Shown: piece after piece, positions 7,702 through 13,043 of the stretch
Numbering within the stretch: the first letter of the stretch is position 1
Layout of the letters: each line of letters begins with the position of its first letter
Translations under genes and position numbers: made by a program
The notes under the pieces: model-generated
Databases searched by the model: none
What the model was told of the DNA's origin: nothing
What the model saw: the letters and a program-made list of their open reading frames with translations, nothing else
Assembly (NCBI GenBank): GCA_947372225.1
Contig: CANBSV010000077.1
Span: 1 to 13,043 of the forward strand
Source of the DNA: Burkholderiales bacterium
Lineage (GTDB): Bacteria > Pseudomonadota > Gammaproteobacteria > Burkholderiales > Burkholderiaceae_C
Reading direction: 5' to 3'
Length of the DNA stretch: 13,043 nucleotides

Positions 7702-7939
7702 TCAGTTGTCGGTCGGTGCCAACACCAGGGAGCCACTGGGTTGGCAGTCCCATTCCCTGATATTTCCCTGTTCCGCGTTTCGGGAAAATCCCCCAACCGC
7801 CCGTAACCCGTTGATTTACCTGCAGGTAAGGGCGCCCAAACACGCTCTGGTGCCCGACTACCGCGCAAATTCCCTGCAAATTTCCCTGTTAACTGGCCCC
7901 GCACCGAGACCGGTTCGCTCGTGACTGCTTCCACCTCCA
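7702..7939. repeat. 238-bp element right-end repeat, copy 1
   Basis: Aligns without gaps to 8844-9081 at a constant offset of 1142, with about 31 differences by hand count. It ends in TGCTTCCACCTCCA, and CCTCCA is also the 3' end of tRNA-Ser. The best-conserved parts hold two pairs of TTCCCTG (starts 7753/7764 and 7870/7882, 11 and 12 bp apart) and the block ACCGCCCGTAACCCGTTGAT. Differences fall in all codon positions of the open minus frame, so it is probably not protein-coding. It is interpreted as a recombination end with phased protein-binding sites. Confidence 0.85.
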
Positions 7940-7996
7940 GTCAGACAGAGCCCTTCCCAGTGAAGGGCTCTTTTTTTGTCCGAGCCCCGCACAGCG
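7934..7996. repeat. element left-end repeat, copy 2 (att + terminator)
   Basis: Second copy of 712-774, with one mismatch. It follows directly on the right end of element 1, sharing its CCTCCA (7934-7939), and opens element 2. Confidence 0.8.
7947..7977 (+). terminator. rho-independent terminator, second copy
   Basis: The same 10-bp stem, 5-base loop and T run as 725-755. Here it has no tRNA in front and would stop read-through into element 2 from the left. Confidence 0.85.
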
Positions 7997-8060
7997 TGGT
8001 CCTGGTCGCCCAAGCGAAGCCACGTAGAACCATCTGACTGCAGTCCGGCAGGGTGAACGC

Positions 8061-8378
8061 CTATTTGCCTGCGACAGCCAGCAATGCCTTGGGATTGGTC
8101 CGGGCGATCGTGAGCAGCGTGCGTGCTGCGCCGCTGGGTTGCTTGCGGCCTTGCTCCCAGCCCTGAAGCGTCCGAACCGACACGCCGAGCAGGGCGGCAA
8201 ACTGGCTTTGAGACAGGCCGGTCTTTTGGCGTGCCTCGGTTGCGGGCGAGAAGACGACCTGCGTCTTTCCGGCCGTCATTTCGCGAATGGACTCCAGGAG
8301 CTCGGCTCCAAGATCGCGTGTGGCCTCGTAGGCGGCGAGTTCCTTGGCGCTGAGAGGTTGTTTACGGTTCGAGTGCAC
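8061..8378 (-). CDS. higA: HigA2-like antitoxin, XRE family
   Basis: 105 aa, the antitoxin and autorepressor of the neighbouring toxin. A helix-turn-helix of the XRE type spans about residues 54-90 (LSQSQFAALLGVSVRTLQGW, then EQGRKQPSG). The N-terminal 45 residues are expected to wrap the toxin, as in Vibrio HigA2. The start is GTG at 8378-8376, supported by an AAGGAG ribosome site 7 bases upstream inside the toxin gene. It overlaps the toxin 3' end by 17 nt, so translation is coupled and toxin comes first, the higBA order. The helix-turn-helix looks intact. Confidence 0.9.
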   Translation of the reverse strand: MHSNRKQPLSAKELAAYEATRDLGAELLESIREMTAGKTQVVFSPATEARQKTGLSQSQFAALLGVSVRTLQGWEQGRKQPSGAARTLLTIARTNPKALLAVAGK

Positions 8379-8673
8379 GGCGAATCTCCTTGAGTACAGG
8401 TCCGCTCAGGTTGTCGGTCTTGGCCTTGGCGTACAGGGTGAGCAGCACGATTTCTTCTTCTTGGTTCTTCACGAAGTAGATGACGCGAACGCCGCCGGAC
8501 TTGCCCGTCCCCTGCCGCTTCCAGCGCACCTTGCGCACGCCGCCAGACTCTGGAACCACAACCCCAGCCTCGGGCTCTGCGGCTAGAAAAACCGCGAACT
8601 CGGCTCTCTCATCTTCGGACCAATAAAGTGGCCACTGCCGCTGAAAGAGGGGAGTCTCGACAACCGTGAGCAT
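8362..8673 (-). CDS. higB: HigB2/RelE-like toxin
   Basis: 103 aa, a RelE/ParE-superfamily toxin expected to cleave mRNA on the ribosome. Features shared with the HigB2 branch are VPESGGVRKVRW, GTGKSGGVRVIYF (Arg63 and Tyr66 in the usual basic/aromatic region) and the C-terminal strand LLTLYAKAKTDNLS followed by a helix. It is the first gene of a two-gene operon with the antitoxin. The ATG at 8673-8671 has no ribosome site; an AT-rich -10-like box lies only 6 bases before it, so the mRNA may be leaderless. Length is normal. The molecular target is inferred from the family, not from sequence. Confidence 0.9.
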   Translation of the reverse strand: MLTVVETPLFQRQWPLYWSEDERAEFAVFLAAEPEAGVVVPESGGVRKVRWKRQGTGKSGGVRVIYFVKNQEEEIVLLTLYAKAKTDNLSGPVLKEIRRALEP

Positions 8674-8696
8674 AGGCGAAATATACGCCTAAGGCG
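8673..8696 (-). promoter_or_regulatory. toxin-antitoxin promoter/operator
   Basis: Half-sites TAGGCG (8673-8678), CGCCTA (8686-8691) and GGCG (8693-8696) form two overlapping inverted repeats: TAGGCG-N7-CGCCTA and CGCC-TAA-GGCG. On the minus strand the 7-base spacer contains a -10-like TATATT, ending 6 bases before the toxin ATG. The placement fits autorepression by the HigA-like protein. The -35 box is weak. Confidence 0.6.
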
Positions 8697-8843
8697 CATG
8701 AGCGTGCTGCCGGTATCCGGTCTGGACAACCGGGAAAGAAACCGCCCCGCAACACCGGCTCCGGTGGATTTCCCCGTCCTCGTTGCAATCAGTGTCGATC
8801 GGGCTCAAAGACTGCGGGGTGACGGGATGACCGGAACCGTGGC

Positions 8844-9081
8844 TCAGGTTTCGGTCGGCGCCAACACCGAGCAATAACCGGGTTGGCCGTCCGATTCCCT
8901 GATATTTCCCTGTTCCGTGTTTCGGGAAAATCACCCAACCGCCCGTAACCCGTTGATTTGTCGGCAGGTGAGGGCGCCAAAACACCCTCTAGCGCTCGAT
9001 TCCCCCGAAAATTCCCTGCAAATGTCCCTGTTAACAGGCCCCGCACCGAGACCGGTTCGCTGCTGACTGCTTCCACCTCCA
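8844..9081. repeat. 238-bp element right-end repeat, copy 2
   Basis: Second copy of 7702-7939, with the same four TTCCCTG positions except that one reads GTCCCTG (9024-9030). It ends in TGCTTCCACCTCCA at 9081. After it the sequence differs from both other junctions and looks like the resumed chromosome. Confidence 0.85.
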
Positions 9082-9305
9082 CTAAGTCCTTGATTTTAAA
9101 GGAATGTGTTGTTTTCGTAGGGATCGAAAGGCTGCAAATTCTGCAGCCTTTTGTCTTTCTCTGTACGGGTGTTTTTGACTTTCAGGGCAACCTCGGCGGT
9201 AGCCGGAGTTCAGAGACTTTCCGGTGGGGAACTCTTTAAAGGACGTGCCGGGTTACTTCATTTGGGGACCGAGAGTTTGTGGATCGCTCCCCCTCCACTA
9301 TCTGA
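9082..9305. other. chromosomal junction, no recognisable gene
   Basis: This stretch follows the island. It holds one terminator (9127-9151) near its start and otherwise no coding frame that I recognise; composition is more AT-rich than the neighbours. I looked for the missing N-terminal part of the thioredoxin in all three plus frames and did not see it, so a foreign or rearranged segment probably joins trxC near 9311. Confidence 0.5.
9127..9152 (+). terminator. probable original tRNA-Ser terminator
   Basis: Stem AAAGGCTGCA (9127-9136) pairs perfectly with TGCAGCCTTT (9142-9151) around a 5-base loop, then a T-rich tail. It lies 45 bp after the last CCTCCA. If the two elements were removed it would follow the tRNA directly, which fits a native tRNA terminator. 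Confidence 0.75.
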
Positions 9306-9551
9306 GCTTACTGGTGCGGGCCGTGCAAGATGATGGCGCCGCACTTCGCCCGGGCCGCCGAGCAATTGCCTCACGTGCGATTCGTCAAGGTCGACACCGA
9401 AGCCAACCCGCAAGCCAGTGCTCGCAACCAGATCCGCAGCATCCCCACGCTGATCCTGTATCGCGGCGGCAAGGAGGTGGCGCGCCAGTCAGGCGCCATG
9501 GCCTCTGCCGACCTGGTCCGCTGGATTCAGTCCAAACTTGGCCCGGGCTGA
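9306..9551 (+). pseudogene. trxC: thioredoxin 2-like gene, 5' truncated
   Basis: The frame encodes the redox motif YWCGPCKMMAP followed by the rest of a thioredoxin fold: VRFVKVDTEANPQASARN, the cis-Pro loop IRSIPTLILY and a final helix LVRWIQSKLG. Wording is closest to TrxC, which normally has an N-terminal CxxC zinc domain and about 140 aa. Here everything before the active-site Trp is missing: a TGA stop lies at 9303-9305 and no earlier thioredoxin sequence is visible in any frame. Without the first strands and helix the product could not fold normally, even if translated from ATG 9330. The breakpoint is about 9311. Decay may be linked to the neighbouring island or to a separate rearrangement. 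Confidence 0.8.
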
Positions 9552-9629
9552 GCGGGTCGTTGATCACGGCTGCGAGAAAACGTTTGCCTGTGACGCCTGC
9601 GGCGACCTGAATTTCCTGAAAGCGAAGCG

Positions 9630-10331
9630 ATGAATCCCAATCTCCACGCGCCATTGATCGACGACGAACTCGATGTCCTGGCCGAAATGGTGCCGCTGTC
9701 CGGCTTGCACATCATCGAACTGGGGTGTGGCGCCGCTGCGCTGGCGCGCGCGCTGCTGGCGCGGCATCCTCAGTGCGAGGTGACCGGCCTCGAGGTCGAC
9801 GAGCGCCAGCACGCGAAGAATCTGGCGACACCTCAGGCGGGGCTGCGGTTCATTGCTGCCGGTGCGCAGTCGGTGCCTTGCGCCGACGCCAGCTTCGATC
9901 TCGCGCTGATGCTGAAGTCGCTGCACCATGTGCCGATCGACTTGATGGCGCAGGCGCTTGGGGAGGTGGCCCGCGTGCTGCGCCTCGGCGGTCACTTGTA
10001 CGTGTCAGAGCCTGTCTATGACGGGCCGCTGAACGACCTGATCCGGCTGTTCAATGACGAAGGCACGGTGCGCGCGGCCGCTCAATCGGCGCTCGACGCT
10101 GCGCTGCTCACCGGCGCCTGGGCGCAAGTGACCCAACGCCACTTCGACATGCCCGTGCGATTCGCCGACTTTGCCGATTTCGAGCGACGCATGATGCGCC
10201 CCACGTTCGCCGATCTCCAGGTCGACGATGTGAAACTGGCCGAGGTGCATGCTGCGTTCGAATCGCGGGTCGCCGTGCACGGGACGGATTTCACCCGGCC
10301 CATGCGTGTACGTCTGCTTCGCCGACGGTGA
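9630..10331 (+). CDS. class I SAM-dependent methyltransferase
   Basis: 233 aa. Motif I is IIELGCGAAALARALL (residues 28-43), the S-adenosylmethionine-binding loop. An acidic residue ends strand 2 (VTGLEVDERQ). A motif resembling post-I/II lies at SVPCADASFDLALMLKSLHHV, and motif III at EVARVLRLGGHLYVSEP. This pattern is that of the Methyltransf_11/25 group acting on small molecules. No substrate-specific feature is visible, so I cannot name the product; UbiE-like reactions are only one possibility. The ribosome site before ATG 9630 is weak (GAAGCG). The gene lies 78 bp after the thioredoxin remnant in the same direction and converges with the response regulator gene, 19 bp away. Confidence 0.9.
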   Translation: MNPNLHAPLIDDELDVLAEMVPLSGLHIIELGCGAAALARALLARHPQCEVTGLEVDERQHAKNLATPQAGLRFIAAGAQSVPCADASFDLALMLKSLHHVPIDLMAQALGEVARVLRLGGHLYVSEPVYDGPLNDLIRLFNDEGTVRAAAQSALDAALLTGAWAQVTQRHFDMPVRFADFADFERRMMRPTFADLQVDDVKLAEVHAAFESRVAVHGTDFTRPMRVRLLRRR

Positions 10332-10350
10332 CCAAAGTCACTGATTGTTG

Positions 10351-11115
10351 TCAACCTCGACGAGTGACCACGCGCACGGCCAGTTCAAGCCGGCTGCTTG
10401 CGTGCAACTTGTCCATGATTCGGCTGACGTAGTTCTTGACGGTCCCTTCCGCCAGGAACACTGCGGACGCGATTTGCTTGTTGCTCATTCCCTGGGCCAG
10501 CAAGTCAAGGATGCGGGACTCCTTGTCCGTCAGCACCTCATCACGAACTGATGAGGCAGGCAATCCGGTTGGTGGGTTTTGGGCCGTGGTCGAAGTGGTC
10601 ATCGAGCCATTCAGCATCGCGGGTTCGATGTCGTCGAGCAATGTCACCGGCGGCCTGGCCGCCAACGTGCGGAACTGCTCCATCACCTTGCGGGCGATCG
10701 ATGGCGAAAGCCGCGATTCACCGCGGTGGACCGATCTGATCGTCTCCAAGACGTCGGCTTCCGAAGCATCTTTCAAAAGGTACGCTTGCGCTCCGGCCCG
10801 AATGGCTTCGAAGACGAGTTCATCGTCGTCGAAAGTGCTGAGCACCACGATGCGCGCACCGGGCAGTCGGGCGGTGATTTCGCGTGTGGCTACCACTCCG
10901 CTCGCACGGGGCATCTGCAGATCCATGATGATCACATCGGGTTCGGTCGCCAATGCTTGGTCAATGGCGTCCAGACCATCCGCCGCCACGCCGACCACTT
11001 CAAGGCCGCTCTCCGCCGAGAGCATCATCGCCAGGCCGCGACGGATCAGCGGCTGGTCATCAACAATCAGCAAGCGAATGGTGCGCTCACGCGAGTCGTC
11101 CTCAGCAGCGGTCAT
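10351..11115 (-). CDS. NarL/LuxR-family response regulator
   Basis: 254 aa. The receiver domain (about 13-130) has Asp19/Asp20, the phosphorylation site Asp65 in VIIMDLQMP, Ser/Thr in VLSTFDDDE and Lys115 in YLLKDASEAD. The output domain is a LuxR/GerE helix-turn-helix (about 193-254: LTDKESRILDLLAQGMSNKQ and AEGTVKNYVSRIMDKLHASS). The linker between them is unusually long (about 60 residues) and rich in Ser/Thr/Pro. It is a DNA-binding transcription regulator. Its start overlaps the stop of a small upstream gene by 4 nt (ATGA). The histidine kinase with a HisKA_3 motif, the usual partner of this class, is transcribed divergently next door. Confidence 0.96.
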   Translation of the reverse strand: MTAAEDDSRERTIRLLIVDDQPLIRRGLAMMLSAESGLEVVGVAADGLDAIDQALATEPDVIIMDLQMPRASGVVATREITARLPGARIVVLSTFDDDELVFEAIRAGAQAYLLKDASEADVLETIRSVHRGESRLSPSIARKVMEQFRTLAARPPVTLLDDIEPAMLNGSMTTSTTAQNPPTGLPASSVRDEVLTDKESRILDLLAQGMSNKQIASAVFLAEGTVKNYVSRIMDKLHASSRLELAVRVVTRRG

Positions 11116-11324
11116 TCTTCGGGCCTGGCATCCAACGGTCCATCCGGTGCCACGGGCGACGGCCAGTTCAGACGGCTTTGCAACTCACCAAAGAGGGGGG
11201 AGGGCAGCCGTGAAGCGAGAAATCTCAGCATGCTGCCGACGGCAACCGTTGCTTGCCTCGGTGGCAGTTGTGCGGAGCGGCTCACTGCGTCGATCAACTC
11301 GTCCATCATGTCCATCGGGCTCAC
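11112..11324 (-). CDS. small conserved-looking protein coupled to response regulator
   Basis: 70 aa from GTG at 11324; ATG at 11315 or 11309 are alternatives. The protein reads MDELIDAVSRSAQLPPRQAT, then VAVGSMLRFLASRLPSPLFG and a Pro-rich tail. The layout 'MDeLI..v....L....A..AVG..l.fL...lP' resembles a widespread family of small bacterial helical proteins of unknown role. The TGA stop overlaps the ATG of the response regulator (ATGA), so the two are probably made together. No clear ribosome site precedes it and no membrane segment is seen. Evidence that it is real is the coupling and family-like pattern; a role in the signalling pathway is only inferred from position. Confidence 0.65.
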   Translation of the reverse strand: MSPMDMMDELIDAVSRSAQLPPRQATVAVGSMLRFLASRLPSPLFGELQSRLNWPSPVAPDGPLDARPEE

Positions 11325-11386
11325 ACATGGTGATCAATACAAACTCGTGCTCCGAGGCTAGTCCCACATGCCGGCACGCACAAGAG

Positions 11387-11409
11387 TGACATCGGACACA
11401 TGCATGTCA
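11387..11409. promoter_or_regulatory. possible operator in divergent intergenic region
   Basis: Inverted repeat TGACAT (11387-11392) and ATGTCA (11404-11409), 11 bases apart, overlaps a perfect 10-base palindrome ACATGCATGT (11398-11407). It sits between the divergent regulator and kinase genes, where a NarL-type regulator controlling its own operon could bind. No experimental or comparative support is available. Confidence 0.35.
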
Positions 11410-11442
11410 TGACCTTCGGGACTCACGAAGCCCGAGATCGCG

Positions 11443-13043
11443 ATGAACGATGAAATCATGAGCTTCTTAAGGCAACTCAATCCAAAGTTGCACATTGCCG
11501 CGGCCATCGGTTGGGCGGTGTTTCTGGTCGTGACGCTGGCCGCTTTGTTGACGGCCGATCTCGCGGCCACCGAGGCCGAACAGCGTGCTCGCGTTGATGC
11601 CGAAGGCCTGCTTGCCGAGTTCGCCACTCAGGTTCGCGACGCCTTGTCGATGCAACTTGAAACCCGCCGCTCGCTGCTGCAGGCCACTGCTGCGCAGGCC
11701 GTCGCCCAGAGCGACCCAAGCCCCTCGGCCATGCTGCGAAATCTCGAAGCGATTCATGGCCGCTTTCCCGAATTTGACTGGATGGGGGTGGTGAACGGAG
11801 ATGGCCGTGTGCTGGCCGGGACCGCTGGTCGACATGTGGGAGATGACGTTGCGGCATCTGCCTGGTTTCAGAAAGGGCGCCAGCGTCCATTCGTCGGTGA
11901 AGTCGGCGCCTCGTTGCTGTCTGGCCCCAGGCTTCCAGCGGATAAGCCGCTTCAGCTTTTGATGGTGCACATGGCAGTGCCCCTGAAATTGCCGGCGGGC
12001 CAGGGAGACGGCGTGATGGTGGCCCAGGTTTCGTGGGCATGGGTTGATGCGGTTCTGGTCAAGATGCAAAGCGCTTTGAACGCACGACGGCAAGTCGAAG
12101 TGATGTTGGCGGACCGAGATGGCACCGTGCTGTCGGGTCCGTCGGCATGGCTTGGACGCAGGATCGATGCCGCCAGCGACTTCACGGAAGGCGGCAAATA
12201 CGTCGCAGGGACTCGAACTCAGCTCCGTCTTGCCGATGGGTTGGGACTGGGGTGGACTGCCATCGTCCGACAGCGATCCGAATCCGCCCTCGCGCATGTG
12301 CGCGCCACACGTCGCACGGTGTTTCTGATCGTCTTCGTCGCAGGTGTGCTTTCCGCGGGCGCTGCGGTTTGGGCCACTCGCATCCTGATGCGCCGCCTGA
12401 CCACGTTGGCGACCGCCGCGGAGGCGGTGCAGCGGGGCCAGCAACGCACGCTGTCGGCACCCCCTGGAGCCGATGAGGTGAGCCGCATCGGCGCGACCCT
12501 GGCGCAGGTGGTGGGCCGCCTGCAGACGGAGAAGCAGGCGCTGCAAACGCTCAATGCCGAACTGGACACCAGAGTGTCCGAACGAACGCGGCGCATCGAA
12601 CACATGGCCGACGAGGCACGTCACGCTGCAGTGACAAGAGAGCGTCTGCGCATCGCACGAGACCTGCACGACACATTGGCACACTCCCTGATGGCACTGC
12701 TGACGCAGATTCGGCTTGTGCGCAAGCTGCGCTCGCGCATGAGCGAGGGCGAACTGGACGCCGAGCTCGCCCGTGCCGAAGAGGTCACGGTGACGGGTCT
12801 GTCTGGCGCGCGCGGTGCCATCCAGCAGATGCGCGACAACGGCGTCCTCGACATGGGCCTCGGCCCTGCCGTGCAGGACATGGCGCGGCGCTTTGGCCAG
12901 CGCACCGGGGTTGTGGTGACGCTGGATGCCCAACCGCCCTGCTCGACCTGGGCGGACGACCGGGCCGGGACGCTTTTTCGAATCATCGAGGAGGCAATGC
13001 GCAATGTGGAACGTCATGCTCAATCGAGCGAGGTTCACATTTC
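11443..13043 (+). CDS. membrane sensor histidine kinase, 3' end beyond window
   Basis: 533 codons are present and the frame is still open at the end. Start at ATG 11443 (alternative ATG 11458). Layout: short cytoplasmic tail, TM1 about residues 18-40, a periplasmic sensor domain of about 250 residues that looks like a double-Cache/PAS-type fold (FDWMGVVNGDGRVLAGTAGR, later VMLADRDGTVLSGP), TM2 about 292-314, HAMP linker, coiled coil (LQTEKQALQTLNAELDTRVS), then a HisKA_3 dimerisation region RERLRIARDLHDTLAHSLMA with phospho-acceptor His409. The first part of the HATPase_c domain follows, with the N-box IIEEAMRNVERHA. This NarX-like architecture pairs with NarL-type regulators, and such a regulator is encoded divergently next to it. 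The ligand cannot be inferred. Confidence 0.95.
   Translation, partial: MNDEIMSFLRQLNPKLHIAAAIGWAVFLVVTLAALLTADLAATEAEQRARVDAEGLLAEFATQVRDALSMQLETRRSLLQATAAQAVAQSDPSPSAMLRNLEAIHGRFPEFDWMGVVNGDGRVLAGTAGRHVGDDVAASAWFQKGRQRPFVGEVGASLLSGPRLPADKPLQLLMVHMAVPLKLPAGQGDGVMVAQVSWAWVDAVLVKMQSALNARRQVEVMLADRDGTVLSGPSAWLGRRIDAASDFTEGGKYVAGTRTQLRLADGLGLGWTAIVRQRSESALAHVRATRRTVFLIVFVAGVLSAGAAVWATRILMRRLTTLATAAEAVQRGQQRTLSAPPGADEVSRIGATLAQVVGRLQTEKQALQTLNAELDTRVSERTRRIEHMADEARHAAVTRERLRIARDLHDTLAHSLMALLTQIRLVRKLRSRMSEGELDAELARAEEVTVTGLSGARGAIQQMRDNGVLDMGLGPAVQDMARRFGQRTGVVVTLDAQPPCSTWADDRAGTLFRIIEEAMRNVERHAQSSEVHI

Larger units (their letters stand above)
712..7939. mobile_element. integrated element 1 at tRNA-Ser (recombinase-bearing)
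   Basis: The boundaries are inferred from shared ends. The left end is CCTCCA plus terminator (712-774); the right end is the 238-bp repeat closing in CCTCCA (7702-7939). The same pair of ends bounds element 2. Contents, all minus strand except the IS, are a large serine recombinase with DUF2924 and DUF3489 genes, an inserted IS21-family element, a YwqG-like gene and a zinc-ribbon gene. No tyrosine integrase is present, so the recombinase at 966-2642 is the only candidate enzyme for movement. The exact crossover bases are uncertain; only six bases are common to the tRNA end and the right ends. Confidence 0.6.
7934..9081. mobile_element. integrated element 2 (toxin-antitoxin only, about 1.15 kb)
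   Basis: Bounded by the left-end repeat (7934-7996) and the second copy of the right-end repeat (8844-9081). The only genes are a HigB2/HigA2-type pair. There is no recombinase, so movement would have to be provided in trans, for instance by the recombinase of element 1. About 150 bp between the toxin promoter and the right-end repeat (8697-8843) shows no gene. The unit is inferred from repeats, not proven. Confidence 0.6.

Noticed and set aside
7753..7888. CRISPR-like or replication iteron array from the TTCCCTG repeats
   Set aside because: There are only four 7-bp motifs in two pairs, with no regular repeat-spacer structure, no cas genes and no replication initiator gene.
7578..7934. N-terminal extension of the zinc-ribbon protein through the 238-bp repeat
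   Set aside because: The frame is open, but the ribosome site GAGGAGG is at the internal ATG 7577. The repeat is shared with a second location where it does not precede this gene, and differences between copies often change the amino acid.
8789..9082. Minus-strand protein encoded in the second 238-bp repeat
   Set aside because: The corresponding peptide in copy 1 differs at many non-synonymous positions, so there is no sign of selection on a protein. The DNA motifs are better conserved than the peptide.
9082..9300. A remnant tyrosine integrase between the island and trxC
   Set aside because: No integrase motif is seen in any frame; the open frames here are short and unlike any family I know.
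11467..13038. Long minus-strand open frame (523 codons) opposite the histidine kinase
   Set aside because: The plus strand has clear kinase motifs over the whole region (TM segments, HisKA_3, N-box). The minus frame shows no family resemblance and is His/Arg/Gln-rich, as expected from antisense reading of GC-rich coding DNA.

Overview
The window reads as high-GC proteobacterial chromosome, most likely a betaproteobacterium of the order Burkholderiales. That guess rests on base composition, codon use and the serS/tRNA-Ser/trxC/two-component gene content, not on a marker gene. The outer parts are ordinary chromosome and the middle (about 712-9081) is an accessory island.

Left chromosome: the 3' end of serS (1-549) is followed by a tRNA-Ser(CGA) gene (630-717). 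Directly after the tRNA CCA comes a 63-bp segment with a strong rho-independent terminator (712-774). This segment recurs with one mismatch at 7934-7996. A 238-bp segment at 7702-7939 recurs at 8844-9081 (about 87% identical by hand count, no indels), and both copies end in the same CCTCCA as the tRNA. The simplest reading is two tandem integrated elements with the same left end (CCTCCA plus terminator) and the same right end (238-bp repeat plus CCTCCA).

Element 1 (712-7939) carries, on the minus strand, a translationally coupled operon DUF3489 - DUF2924 - large serine recombinase (966-3582). The 5' end of that operon is interrupted by a complete IS21-family insertion sequence (3457-5959, istA/istB). 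Beyond the IS lie two minus-strand cargo genes: an AT-richer YwqG/DUF1963-like gene whose 3' end runs into the IS, and a small zinc-ribbon protein of unknown function. No target duplication is visible at the IS, so it probably marks a deletion or rearrangement. Element 2 (7934-9081, about 1.15 kb) carries only a HigB2/HigA2-type toxin-antitoxin operon and no recombinase.

Right chromosome: another terminator (9127-9151), which I take to be the original tRNA-Ser terminator, then a stretch without a recognisable gene, a 5'-truncated thioredoxin (trxC-like), a class I SAM methyltransferase, and a divergent two-component locus. In that locus a NarL-type response regulator, coupled to a 70-aa upstream gene, faces a membrane histidine kinase that runs off the window end.

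The most interesting part is the tRNA-Ser island. It has tandem same-ended elements, one with a recombinase and two small putative DNA-binding partners and one reduced to a toxin-antitoxin module, both with helically phased TTCCCTG repeats at the right end.
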